NCBI GenBank assembly: GCA_910588295.1
Contig: CAJUQO010000005.1
Location: forward strand, 1 to 64,000
DNA from: an uncultured Lachnospiraceae bacterium
GTDB taxonomy: Bacteria > Bacillota > Clostridia > Lachnospirales > Lachnospiraceae
DNA length: 64,000 nt
Reading direction: 5' to 3'
Below, one piece after another: positions 1 to 8,078 of the stretch. Positions within the stretch are counted from its first letter, which is position 1; each line of letters begins with the position of its first letter. The notes under the pieces are model-generated. The model was given only the letters and a program-made list of their open reading frames with translations, had not been told where the DNA came from and made no database searches. A program made the position numbers and the translations under genes.

Positions 1-2
1 CC

Positions 3-623
3 TGTCTGACGCCGATTTTCCAGAAGCCTCTGGAGATGGGGATCGACCTGGTGATGCACACCATGTCCAAGTTTATGGGCGGCCACAGTGATATTGTGGG
101 CGGCGTGCTGGTGGGCAGGGATGAGGAGCTGATGCAGAGGATCATGAGCCAAATGCGGGAGCTTTTCGGCGGTATCATGGGCCCCATGGAGGCGTGGCTG
201 ACGATCCGGGGGTTAAGGACTCTGGAGGTGCGTATGCAGCGCTTCTGCGAGACGGGCCTTGCGGTGGCGGAATACCTGGAGAACCATGGAAAGGTGAAGC
301 GGGTCTATTACACGGGCCTTTCATCCCATCCGCAGGCGGACATCATCGCCCGCCAGCAAAAGGGACATTCCAGCCTGCTCAGCTTTGAGCTGGACACGGA
401 CAGTATGGAGGATGTGGTTCGTTTTGCCAACCGTCTCAGGCTCTTTGGCAAGGGCTGTTCCTGGGGAGGCCATGAGAGCCTGGTGATCCTGCCGCTGTAT
501 AAAGAGCCGGAGGAAGCGCTGGAGCTGATTGGCGCCGACCGGAAGCTGATCCGCATTTACTGCGGACTGGAGGGCAGCGCCCATCTGATCGCTGACCTGG
601 AACAATCGTTAAAACAACTGTGA
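3..623 (+). CDS. Cys/Met-metabolism PLP-dependent lyase, C-terminal part (5' truncated by window)
   Basis: The reading frame is open from the window edge, so only the C-terminal ~206 residues are seen. The segment HTMSKFMGGHSDIVGG is the PLP-lysine region of the cystathionine gamma-synthase/gamma-lyase/methionine gamma-lyase family; the Schiff-base lysine is encoded at 69-71. The following arginine-rich C-terminal domain, ending in an IRIYCGLEG-type stretch, is also typical. The family makes or cleaves C-S bonds in cystathionine, homocysteine or methionine in the cytosol. Synthase, beta-lyase and gamma-lyase activities cannot be separated from this fragment. The next gene, a transporter lipoprotein, follows after 64 bases with no terminator, so they may be co-transcribed. 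Confidence 0.85.
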   Translation, partial: CLTPIFQKPLEMGIDLVMHTMSKFMGGHSDIVGGVLVGRDEELMQRIMSQMRELFGGIMGPMEAWLTIRGLRTLEVRMQRFCETGLAVAEYLENHGKVKRVYYTGLSSHPQADIIARQQKGHSSLLSFELDTDSMEDVVRFANRLRLFGKGCSWGGHESLVILPLYKEPEEALELIGADRKLIRIYCGLEGSAHLIADLEQSLKQL

Positions 624-687
624 GCCTGTGATGGAGGCGAGCGGGTTTTAAATAAGTTTTCATTAAATCATTTAAAGGAGGACAATC

Positions 688-2160
688 ATGAAGAAAAGAG
701 TTGTATCCATATTGCTGGCTTCGGCCATGGCAGTGACAGCTTTTACCGGATGCGGTGGTGGCGGCGGAAGTTCCGCGGCAGAGGCATCTAAGGCCAGCGA
801 GGCGTCTGAGGCGGGAAGCACGGCGTCTGAGGCGGGAAGCACGGCGTCCGACGCAGGGAGCGCGGCGGCGGTTTCCGGCGACTGGAGCCGTGAGTTTGAG
901 GGGACATCCTTAAGCTTCCTGGACGTTGCTCCCAGCGATGTAAGGACATCTTATTATGAGGGCATTTTCCAGAAATTCTATGAGGCCACAGGTATCGAGG
1001 TAGAGTACCAGAGCGTACCCTGGGATGACGCAGCCAACAAGCTTACTGTGCTGGGCGCTTCAAATACCCTTCCCGATGTGATGACGACATGGAACGGCTG
1101 GCTGGGCCAGTTTACCCAGTCCGGATGGGTGATACCGCTGGAAGATTATATCGGCGATACGGTTTCCGAGTATACCGACGCGGTGGTGAATATCCTCTGG
1201 GAGAGTGAGAAGACCCGTTATAAACATATTTATACCGTTCCGGACGGTCTGATGGTAAAAGGTATCTATGTCCGTAAGGACTGGTGTGAGGAGCTGAATA
1301 TTGAGCTTGATCCCACTAAGGCGTGGACATATGATGAATATTTTGACCTGGTGGAGAAGCTGACCGATCCCGAGAAGAACCGCTATGGCGCATCCTTCCG
1401 CGGTGCCAGGGGCGCCCTGGATCCGCTGTGGGTGTATCTGCAGGGTTATACCAACGGCGCCACCTTCGACCAGGAGGGCAAGATCCAGATGACCACCGAC
1501 GAGTGCCTGACAGCTTTCAACAAATGGCTGGATATCTACAGGAACGGCTGGGCTCCCGAGGATTCTATCAACTGGGGCTTCACCGAGATGGTGGATAACT
1601 TTGTCGGCGGGCTGACCGGAACCCTGATCAATGACTCCGAGGTGGCTGCCACGCTGATCAACGGCATGGATGACAGCCAGTGGATGGTTATGCCGATGCC
1701 CACATCCGAGAAGGACGGCAAGATCTATAACACGATCAACGCCCCCTATGCCTATACGATTTCCGGCAATTCCGAGAATCCGGACGCTTCCTGGCTGCTG
1801 ATCCAGTATCTGACTGCTGCCGAGAACCAGGCGGAGTACTGCCAGGCTACCGGTGAGATTCCGATCAAGAAGGATGCTTCCGGGCTGGATTATTACGGCG
1901 CTGACGGCTATTACGGCGTGTTCCTGCAGGAAATGAATGATGAGACCCTGGCTGTGCCTACATCCTTTGGTACCTTCGATTTCACGGATCTGCATCAGGG
2001 TCTGTTCCACGAGGAGATCCAGAGCTGCCTGCTGGGAGATCAGGATGCCAAGACGTCTCTGGATAATATCTGCAATGCTTTGCAGACCAGGATGGATGAG
2101 TATATGGCTGAGAATCCCGATGCCGGCATTGAGGTAGCTCTGACTATGAGCGGACAATAA
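688..2160 (+). CDS. ABC transporter substrate-binding lipoprotein (CUT1/family 1 type)
   Basis: A 490-residue extracytoplasmic binding protein. It has a lipoprotein signal peptide with lipobox AFTGC, so Cys22 would be lipidated, followed by a Gly-run and a Ser/Ala/Glu-rich linker (residues ~23-60) that tethers the binding domain to the membrane. The rest has the length and aromatic-rich character of family 1 solute-binding proteins that serve oligosaccharide importers. AAGGAGG lies 8 bases before the ATG. Two MalF/MalG-type permeases follow, but no ATPase gene is present; such importers usually borrow a shared MsmX-like ATPase. The substrate is unknown. The two C-S lyases flanking the operon raise the possibility of a sulfur-containing ligand, which is only inference. 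Confidence 0.9.
   Translation: MKKRVVSILLASAMAVTAFTGCGGGGGSSAAEASKASEASEAGSTASEAGSTASDAGSAAAVSGDWSREFEGTSLSFLDVAPSDVRTSYYEGIFQKFYEATGIEVEYQSVPWDDAANKLTVLGASNTLPDVMTTWNGWLGQFTQSGWVIPLEDYIGDTVSEYTDAVVNILWESEKTRYKHIYTVPDGLMVKGIYVRKDWCEELNIELDPTKAWTYDEYFDLVEKLTDPEKNRYGASFRGARGALDPLWVYLQGYTNGATFDQEGKIQMTTDECLTAFNKWLDIYRNGWAPEDSINWGFTEMVDNFVGGLTGTLINDSEVAATLINGMDDSQWMVMPMPTSEKDGKIYNTINAPYAYTISGNSENPDASWLLIQYLTAAENQAEYCQATGEIPIKKDASGLDYYGADGYYGVFLQEMNDETLAVPTSFGTFDFTDLHQGLFHEEIQSCLLGDQDAKTSLDNICNALQTRMDEYMAENPDAGIEVALTMSGQ
802..864 (+). repeat. 21-bp tandem repeat in lipoprotein linker
   Basis: Three head-to-tail 21-base units encode a degenerate A-S-E-A-G-S-T heptad. Units one and two (802-822, 823-843) are identical and the third (844-864) has diverged. 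The repeat falls in the flexible linker after the lipidated cysteine, where copy-number change by slippage would alter only tether length. Confidence 0.8.
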
Positions 2161-2191
2161 TGAAAAGGTAATGTATATTGCCGATATTGGC

Positions 2192-2232
2192 AAAGGCGCA
2201 GGGGGGACGGCAGTCTCCCCTTGACGCTTTTT
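2192..2232 (+). terminator. Intercistronic hairpin, probable partial terminator
   Basis: A GC-rich stem (GCG..GGGGGGAC pairing with GTCTCCCC..CGC, loop GGCA) is followed by TTTTT. It lies between the binding-protein gene and its permeases. Such elements commonly make the binding protein more abundant than the membrane subunits. Confidence 0.7.
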
Positions 2233-2275
2233 CAATATACGGAGACCGTTTTGAGATGGAAAGGAGGGATTTCAG

Positions 2276-3193
2276 TTGAATTCGAATAAATCCGGTGGTA
2301 GACTATCCTTGCAGACAAGACGCAAGCTGCAGCCCTATCTGTACATTGCACCGGTTATGATTCTGCTGCTTCTTGCGTTCGGTTACCCTTTGATTAAGAG
2401 TATCGTCATGTCATTCCAGGATTATAAGCTGTCCAGGCTGGACAAGGTTTCCTGGAACAACTTTAAAAATTACATATCCATGTTTACGGATAAGGATTTC
2501 CTGCTTCTTTTAAAGAACTCCGTCATTTACGTGGTGGTAGCCGTCGCATGCCAGTTTTTGCTGGGCCTGGGTCTGGCGCTGGGATTGAACGGGAAGTTTA
2601 AGGGGCGGGGCATTTACCAGTCCATTGTATTTCTGCCCTGGGCCTTTTCCGCGTTCGTCGTAGGTCTGCTTTTCCGGTGGTCTTTCAACGGCGAGTACGG
2701 CGTGGTCAATGATGTGCTCAAAAAACTGGGCATTATTGAGAAAGGAATTTCCTGGCTGGGAACACCGGGGCTGTCCCTGGCGGTGGTTATCATGGCCATG
2801 ATCTGGATCGGCATACCGTTTTTCGGCATCAATATCTTGGCGGCTCTGCAGTCCGTGCCGGAGGATATTTACGAGGCGGCCGATATGGACGGCTGCGGGA
2901 CTTTCCGCAAATTTTTCACGCTGACGCTTCCTTATATTAAGCCGACGATCATTATGACCATACTGCTCAGGACGATCTGGATTTTCAACTCTTTCGATCT
3001 GGTGGTGATCGTCACCGAGGGCGGTCCGGCAAACTATTCCCAGACGCTGCCCTCCTATATGTACACCCAGGCGTTTTCGTCCTATGATTTCGGCCTGGCC
3101 GGAGCCTTCGGCGTACTGCTGATGGTGATTCTGACCCTGTATGCCCTGATCTTCTTGAAGATCACCCAATACGATAAGGCAGGTGATTTCTAA
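2276..3193 (+). CDS. ABC transporter permease, MalF-like (CUT1)
   Basis: A 305-residue integral membrane protein with about six predicted helices. The BPD_transp_1 EAA loop, EAADMDGCGTFRKFFTLTLP, sits near residues 199-218 and contacts the ATPase. The start is a TTG at 2276, chosen because AAGGAGGG precedes it at 2261-2268 and no in-frame ATG exists nearby. The N-terminal LQTRRKLQPYLYIAPVMILL stretch is typical of UgpA/MalF-type subunits. It pairs with the next gene to form the translocation pore for the ligand delivered by the upstream lipoprotein. Confidence 0.92.
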   Translation: MNSNKSGGRLSLQTRRKLQPYLYIAPVMILLLLAFGYPLIKSIVMSFQDYKLSRLDKVSWNNFKNYISMFTDKDFLLLLKNSVIYVVVAVACQFLLGLGLALGLNGKFKGRGIYQSIVFLPWAFSAFVVGLLFRWSFNGEYGVVNDVLKKLGIIEKGISWLGTPGLSLAVVIMAMIWIGIPFFGINILAALQSVPEDIYEAADMDGCGTFRKFFTLTLPYIKPTIIMTILLRTIWIFNSFDLVVIVTEGGPANYSQTLPSYMYTQAFSSYDFGLAGAFGVLLMVILTLYALIFLKITQYDKAGDF

Positions 3194-3194
3194 T

Positions 3195-4037
3195 ATGAAC
3201 AGATCTACAAAGAGAAAAGTTATCGGCGTGATCCGATTTTTTGTGTTGGCATTTTATCTGCTTCTGGTGGTGCTGCCGATCTACTGGATGATCGTTACAT
3301 CTTTTAAGACCAATGCGGAGATCGTAAATGCCCAGGTGGTGACCTACTGGCCTCACACGTTTACGCTGGATAATTATAAGGGCCTGTTCTCCACCATGAA
3401 TTACGGCACTTATCTGAAAAACTCACTGATTGTCACCCTCTCCACGTCTCTGGTGGTTACGGTGTTGTCGATCTATGGCGGTTATGGACTGGCCCGGTTT
3501 AAATTCCGGGGAAAGGGTGTGGCCATGGTATTTTTCTTGGTCACGCAGATGATTCCCAGCATTCTGGTGATCATCCCGCTGTATGTAGTCTTTTCTCAGC
3601 TGCATCTGATTGATACCTATACGTCGCTGTTTGTATTCTACACGGTGGCAAACCTGCCGTTTTGCGCCATTACCATGCGCAGTTTCTTCGAGCGGATACC
3701 GTATGCGTTGGAGGAAGCGGCTTTTGTGGATGGCTGTTCCCGGGGGCAGACGCTATGGAAGGTGGTGCTGCCGGTTATGTTTCCCGGCATTGTGGCTGTA
3801 TTCGTGTTTGCTTTCATCGGCGCCTGGAACGAGCTGATCGCCGGTACGATCTTCTTAAATACCCAGAAGATGTGGACGATCCCCATCGGCTTAAAGTCCC
3901 TGGTGGGCAAGTACAACGTGGACTGGGGTTCCATGATGGCCGGCGGCTGTCTGGCTCTTCTGCCCACGGCGATTATGTTTATTTTCGTACAGAAATATAT
4001 AGTTGAGGGAATGACTGCCGGCGCTGTGAAAGGCTGA
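3195..4037 (+). CDS. ABC transporter permease, MalG-like (CUT1)
   Basis: About 280 residues with six predicted helices. The EAA loop EEAAFVDGCSRGQTLWKVVLP lies near residue 173, and the C-terminus YIVEGMTAGAVKG is the classic MalG-family ending. I chose the ATG at 3195, one base after the preceding stop codon and about 10 bases after AAGGCAGG. An overlapping in-frame GTG at 3183 is possible but sits inside the ribosome-binding site. It is the second pore subunit of the importer. Confidence 0.92.
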   Translation: MNRSTKRKVIGVIRFFVLAFYLLLVVLPIYWMIVTSFKTNAEIVNAQVVTYWPHTFTLDNYKGLFSTMNYGTYLKNSLIVTLSTSLVVTVLSIYGGYGLARFKFRGKGVAMVFFLVTQMIPSILVIIPLYVVFSQLHLIDTYTSLFVFYTVANLPFCAITMRSFFERIPYALEEAAFVDGCSRGQTLWKVVLPVMFPGIVAVFVFAFIGAWNELIAGTIFLNTQKMWTIPIGLKSLVGKYNVDWGSMMAGGCLALLPTAIMFIFVQKYIVEGMTAGAVKG

Positions 4038-4071
4038 TCGGCGGAGAGAAAATTACCTAAGGAGGATTCCA

Positions 4072-4758
4072 TTGCCTGCGGAAACAACAGAGAAAAAGCC
4101 TGTGAGAAACGGTGTGCTTTACATGCGGCTGGCGGATGAGATACTGGCCTATATACGGGATAACCATATCCGGAGCGGGGAACGGATCCCGTCGGAGAGA
4201 CGGCTGGCGGAAATATTTTCCACCAGCCGGGCTTCCATCCGGGAGGCCGTGCGTGTTCTGCAGAATAAGAATATTCTGGAGGTCCAGATCGGCAACGGAA
4301 TGTTTGTGAAGTCGGGGCTGACGGAGGGGACGATCCATATTGAGCTGTGGAAGATTGACTATATGGAGATCCTTGAACTGAAGACTCTTCTGGAGTATTC
4401 GATCATTGCCCAGCTGTGCGAGTACATATCCCCGGCGGATCTGCATGCCATAGAGCAGTCTCTGACGCCGCTGGAAAGAGCATACGCGAGGGGTGTTTTT
4501 GACCAGAAAGCGGACTATCAGTTCCACCAGAAGATCCGGAGCTGCTGCAAGAATCTGACGCTGGTACAGCTTCTGGATAATCTGCTGGTCAAGCTGGATG
4601 AGTACAGCAAAGAGATGGCGGTGCAGAGGCGGGCCTGGTATCACACCGTTCCCCTGCACCGGGAGCTGTATGAGGCTATCCGGGATCATGACGTGGAGCG
4701 GGCCCATACGGTGTTTTATGAAATTTTCGAGATCGATAAGCGGGCATTGGAGGAATAA
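4072..4758 (+). CDS. GntR-family (FadR/FCD-type) transcriptional regulator
   Basis: A 228-residue regulator. Residues ~14-75 form the GntR winged helix (SGERIPSERRLAEIFSTSRA then a recognition helix and a GNGMFV wing). The rest is an all-helical FCD-like ligand domain with candidate metal/ligand histidines in DYQFHQKI and PLHRELYEA. Initiation is at a TTG (4072), supported by AAGGAGG at 4059-4065. It lies between the importer and a MalY-like lyase with 4 bases to the next gene, so it most likely senses a metabolite of this pathway and controls the operon. Confidence 0.88.
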   Translation: MPAETTEKKPVRNGVLYMRLADEILAYIRDNHIRSGERIPSERRLAEIFSTSRASIREAVRVLQNKNILEVQIGNGMFVKSGLTEGTIHIELWKIDYMEILELKTLLEYSIIAQLCEYISPADLHAIEQSLTPLERAYARGVFDQKADYQFHQKIRSCCKNLTLVQLLDNLLVKLDEYSKEMAVQRRAWYHTVPLHRELYEAIRDHDVERAHTVFYEIFEIDKRALEE

Positions 4759-4762
4759 AGTT

Positions 4763-5899
4763 ATGTATGGTTTTGATTATTTTCCTGACAGGAGAAATAC
4801 AGGATCATTGAAATGGGATGTGGCTCCAGAGGGTGTGCTGCCTATGTGGGTGGCGGATATGGATATCAGCATTGCGCCGCCCATTGAGGAGGCGATCATG
4901 AAGCGGGCGATCCATCCGCTGTATGGTTATTCTGACGAGGAGCAGGAGGAGCTAAAGGAGATCGTATCCGATCATTATGAGCGGAAATACGGGGCGCGGC
5001 CGAAAACGGAGTGGATTGTGTGGGTGCCCAGTGTGATGCCGGGGCTGACTACCTGTTGCAAGATGCAGGGGGGATCGTTTATCTACTCCGTGCCCATGTA
5101 TAACCATATCCGTATGCTGACGGAGGAGACCCGGCAGACAGTGATCGAGGTGCCAATGAAACGGGATGGACAGTATCGCTTCACCATGGACTTTGACGCT
5201 CTGGAGAGGGCCCTCACGCCGGAGGTACGGACTTTCATACTGTGTAATCCCCATAATCCGGTGGGGCGGGTCTATACCCGGGAGGAACTGGAGCAGGTGG
5301 TGGGTTTCTGTGAAAAACACGACCTTTTGCTGGCCAGTGACGAGATACACGGGGAGTTGGCGCTCCATAAACCCCACATTCCCATGTTTTCATTGAGTGA
5401 GCGGGCTGCGGCCATCAGCGTGACGGTGGCCAGCGCCGGAAAGATCTGCAATATCCCAGGTTTGCCCATGGGCTTTGCTATTATCCCAAACCCGGAGATC
5501 CGGGAGCGTTTTATGACAGAAAAGGCCGGAACCTATCCGGCGTTTAATGTGCTGACGCTGGCGGCTTACCGTAAAGCCTTTGACGGAAGCTGCGAGGCCT
5601 GGAAAGATGAGCTCCGCCATTATCTGTCGGAAAATCTGGCCTATCTGGAGCAGCGCATCGAGGCAATCCCCGGGCTTCATATGCCCCATAATGAGGGAAC
5701 CTATCTGGCCTGGATCGACTGCCGTGAGCTGCATCTGGAGAATCCGGGTAAATATTTCCTGGAAGAAGCTGCCGTTATGCTGTCCGGTGGAGAGGTTTAC
5801 GGCGATCCCCAGTGCGTGCGGCTGAATTACGGCTGTCCCCGCAGCCAGCTTACCGAGGTGCTGGATCGGATGGAGCGCGCAGTGAAAAAAATCTGCTGA
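4763..5899 (+). CDS. MalY/PatB-family PLP-dependent C-S lyase/aminotransferase
   Basis: A 378-residue fold-type I PLP enzyme. The ATG at 4763 follows the GntR stop by four bases, and the N-terminus FDYFPDRRNTGSLKWD is the usual MalY/PatB start. PMWVADMD (near residue 29), CNPHNPVGRVYT, SDEIHGEL and the PLP-lysine motif SAGKICNIPGLP (Lys227) are all present, followed by RLNYGCPRS near the end. Family members cleave cystathionine or cysteine S-conjugates, releasing pyruvate and ammonia. Together with the CGS-like enzyme at the other end of the operon it suggests use of an imported thioether or S-conjugate. A broad aminotransferase role remains possible. Confidence 0.88.
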   Translation: MYGFDYFPDRRNTGSLKWDVAPEGVLPMWVADMDISIAPPIEEAIMKRAIHPLYGYSDEEQEELKEIVSDHYERKYGARPKTEWIVWVPSVMPGLTTCCKMQGGSFIYSVPMYNHIRMLTEETRQTVIEVPMKRDGQYRFTMDFDALERALTPEVRTFILCNPHNPVGRVYTREELEQVVGFCEKHDLLLASDEIHGELALHKPHIPMFSLSERAAAISVTVASAGKICNIPGLPMGFAIIPNPEIRERFMTEKAGTYPAFNVLTLAAYRKAFDGSCEAWKDELRHYLSENLAYLEQRIEAIPGLHMPHNEGTYLAWIDCRELHLENPGKYFLEEAAVMLSGGEVYGDPQCVRLNYGCPRSQLTEVLDRMERAVKKIC

Positions 5900-5904
5900 A
5901 ATAC

Positions 5905-5943
5905 AAAAGAAATGCCCCCGGTGGTTCCGGGGGTATTTCTTTT
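5905..5943. terminator. Strong bidirectional intrinsic terminator
   Basis: A nearly perfect 15-bp stem (AAGAAATGCCCCCGG / CCGGGGGTATTTCTT, loop TGGTT) is followed by T residues on the plus strand and by T residues on the minus strand. It ends the lyase operon and also serves the convergent small gene. Confidence 0.9.
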
Positions 5944-5969
5944 GTAACTGTGTATGGCCTGTGCGGCCG

Positions 5970-6104
5970 TTATTTGTCGGTGCTTTCCGTTTGTTCTTTG
6001 GGGTCGTGGGTTTCGATGTACTCGATCAAATCCAGTATTTTAGAATCGCTCATACCGCTGCTCCTTAGCTGTCTGATTAAATTGACGATTTCTTTACCTG
6101 TCAT
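5970..6104 (-). CDS. Small protein, 44 aa, unknown function
   Basis: A minus-strand frame encodes MTGKEIVNLIRQLRSSGMSD... ending EQTESTDK. The internal ATG at 6104 is preferred to the ATG at 6122 because AGGGCGGTGA lies just before it. The first ~33 residues are predicted amphipathic helix with a regular Ile/Leu pattern (a helix-turn-helix look: KEIVNLIRQLRSSG, then SDSKILDLIEYIE), and the tail is polar. A clear start, good ribosome-binding site, convergent placement against a terminator and non-random helix pattern argue that it is real. I do not recognise the family. Confidence 0.6.
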   Translation of the reverse strand: MTGKEIVNLIRQLRSSGMSDSKILDLIEYIETHDPKEQTESTDK

Positions 6105-6275
6105 TTTTTCACCGCCCTTCATATTTGAAATAATACAATAGGATATCTATACATTATTATAGTAGAAAGGTGAGAAGGTGTAAAGCGTTTCTTGATTTGC
6201 GTTCTATACTCGTGAGCGCCAATGAATCTGAAAAACTTTTGGGCTCGCGGGTATAAAACCGTACCAAGCGGAACA

Positions 6276-7751
6276 TCAGGCATTGCCCAGCGCCTCCTCC
6301 AAAGCGGCGATAACCACTTTTAACGCTTTGATCCGGGCATACCGTTTGTCGTTGGATTCGAGGATATGCCACGGCGCGTAGGTGGTGCTGGTCTTGGCGA
6401 TCATCTCGTCGATGGCGCCCTCATAAGCGTCCCATTTCTCCCTGTTGCGCCAGTCCTCGTCGGTGATCTTCCACTGTTTTTCCGGGTTGTTCTGCCGGTC
6501 GGTGAAGCGGGCCAGCTGAGTGTCTTTGTCGATATGCACCCAGAATTTGATGACGATGGCGCCCCAGTCGGTGAGTTCCTTCTCAAACTCGTTGATTTCA
6601 TTGTAGGCTCTCTGCCAGTCGTTTTCCGAGCAGAAGCCTTCCAGACGTTCCACCATCACGCGGCCGTACCAGGTGCGGTCAAAAATCGCGAAATGACCGG
6701 TCTTGGGCAGCCTGGTCCAGAAACGCCACAGATGGTGACGGCTCTTTTCGAAGGGCTGGGGGCTGGCGATGGGGTGTACCTCGTACCCCCGGGGATCCAG
6801 GGCGGCGGTCAGACGTTTAATGTTCCCGCCTTTGCCCGCGGCGTCCCAGCCTTCATAGGCGATCACAATGGGGATATCCCGGAGGTAAGCCTGATTGTGC
6901 AGCGTACGCAGACGGGCCTGCAGCCTTTTGAGCTCCTCTTTGTAAGCTTCCGGCTCAATGGTCTTGTCCAAGTCGATCTCGGAGAGCTTCGGCATCTTCT
7001 GCAGGGGGAAGATATTCTGGATCAGCGGCACGGTCAGCGCATGGTTTTTCAGCGCGATGTCGATGGCGGTCACCAGAGTCTCCATCACCTGCAGCTCCGC
7101 CCATTTGCGGGAGCGGGCGTCCAGTACATACCAGGGTGAGGACGAGGAGCTAGTGTCCTCCAGGAAGGTGTCAAAGGCGTCGCGGCATTTGCTGTAATGC
7201 TTGTTCTCCCAGATGTCGTAGTCGTCTACCTGCCAGGCGGTTTCGGGACTAGACAGCAGGAGTTTCAGGCGTTTTTTCTGTTCCTTCTTCGGGATATGGA
7301 AGAAAAATTTCAGCACCAGATAGCCGTTGTCGGTCAGGGAGCGTTCGAAGCGGCGGACGCTGCCGATGCGGTTTTTGTATTCTTTGGCGCTGAGGAGGCC
7401 AAATAGCCTGTCCTTGATGATCTCGGACATCCAGCCGGAATCCATGAATTCAAAATGTCCGGCCTCCGGGATCTGGGTGAAATAGCGGCTGAGGAAAGGT
7501 TTGCGCCTCTCATCCTCCGTAGGATCGTGCATGGAAACCGCAGTGAAGAAACGGGGATCCAGATTCCTGATGACTTTGCCCAGGATCGTGCCCTTACCGG
7601 CGGCGCCCCAGCCCTCGAAAAGGACGAGCACGGGCAGACGGTTTTCTTTCATCTGCATCTGCTGGGCAAACAGCTTGCTGTGGGCCGCTTCCAGCCTCTG
7701 GCGGATCTCTTCGTTATCAGGTTTGGGAAGGGAGTTCCAAGTGTCGATCAT
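6276..7751 (-). CDS. pap: Polyphosphate:AMP phosphotransferase (two-domain PPK2)
   Basis: A 491-residue cytosolic protein made of two tandem PPK2 domains. Walker A GWGAAGKGT is at residues 47-55, and a second, GWDAAGKGG, lies near residue 300. Conserved PPK2 motifs follow each (FDRTWYGRVMVERLEG in domain 2; the degenerate MDSGWMSEIIKDRLFG in domain 1). In class II PPK2 enzymes the C-terminal domain is the active one, converting AMP and polyphosphate to ADP; the altered FDR motif of domain 1 fits an inactive N-terminal domain. The start at 7751 is supported by AGGAGG about 8 bases upstream. It is a monocistronic unit reading opposite to its right-hand neighbour. Confidence 0.9.
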   Translation of the reverse strand: MIDTWNSLPKPDNEEIRQRLEAAHSKLFAQQMQMKENRLPVLVLFEGWGAAGKGTILGKVIRNLDPRFFTAVSMHDPTEDERRKPFLSRYFTQIPEAGHFEFMDSGWMSEIIKDRLFGLLSAKEYKNRIGSVRRFERSLTDNGYLVLKFFFHIPKKEQKKRLKLLLSSPETAWQVDDYDIWENKHYSKCRDAFDTFLEDTSSSSSPWYVLDARSRKWAELQVMETLVTAIDIALKNHALTVPLIQNIFPLQKMPKLSEIDLDKTIEPEAYKEELKRLQARLRTLHNQAYLRDIPIVIAYEGWDAAGKGGNIKRLTAALDPRGYEVHPIASPQPFEKSRHHLWRFWTRLPKTGHFAIFDRTWYGRVMVERLEGFCSENDWQRAYNEINEFEKELTDWGAIVIKFWVHIDKDTQLARFTDRQNNPEKQWKITDEDWRNREKWDAYEGAIDEMIAKTSTTYAPWHILESNDKRYARIKALKVVIAALEEALGNA

Positions 7752-7854
7752 AAGTAGTTCCTCCTGGAAAAATTTGATAATGATATATAGGACATTGTTT
7801 ATAGTATACCATATTTTTTGGGGAAATATCTGAAAAAACATTGGGTGAGTTGTA

Positions 7855-7886
7855 TAAAAAATGTCATTATTAATAGTGACATTTTT
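7855..7886. terminator. AT-rich hairpin with A/T flanks
   Basis: The inverted repeat AAAAATGTCA / TGACATTTTT with a 10-base loop lies between the divergent phosphotransferase and DUF1848 genes. It resembles a terminator but no known gene ends here, so it may insulate the two promoters or terminate an upstream antisense transcript. Confidence 0.4.
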
Positions 7887-7933
7887 CCAGAGGATAGTTT
7901 TACCGGCATATATAGGGGCATTAGGGAGAATTC

Positions 7934-7966
7934 CGTCACAATTCAGCCGCCGGCTGAACGGTGACG
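7934..7966. other. Interrupted perfect palindrome (33 bp)
   Basis: CGTCAC-AA-TTCAGCC-GCC-GGCTGAA-CG-GTGACG forms two stacked stems of 6 and 7 bp separated by a symmetric 2-base mismatch. No T-run follows. It lies ~110 bases upstream of the DUF1848 gene and could be an operator or an RNA leader structure. The remainder of the 7752-8078 gap shows nothing else convincing. Confidence 0.5.
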
Positions 7967-8078
7967 CCGTTGGGGCCGGAGCGGTGTTTTGGTGTAGATA
8001 ATATGAGCGGAATATGATAAACTGTTCATACCACAGGGGAATTGTTTGTGCAAGGGTACAGTATATAGAGGTGCTTGG

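Noticed and set aside
802..864. Possible short CRISPR-like repeat
   Set aside because: Contiguous in-frame 21-bp coding repeats without spacers, inside a lipoprotein linker.
1060..2235. Minus-strand open frame (391 codons) over the binding-protein gene
   Set aside because: Antisense shadow of a clear lipoprotein gene; no recognisable protein.
6209..6255. Imperfect inverted repeat downstream of the polyphosphate phosphotransferase gene
   Set aside because: Stem pairs only with G-U and mismatches and no T-run follows in the gene's direction; not called as a terminator.
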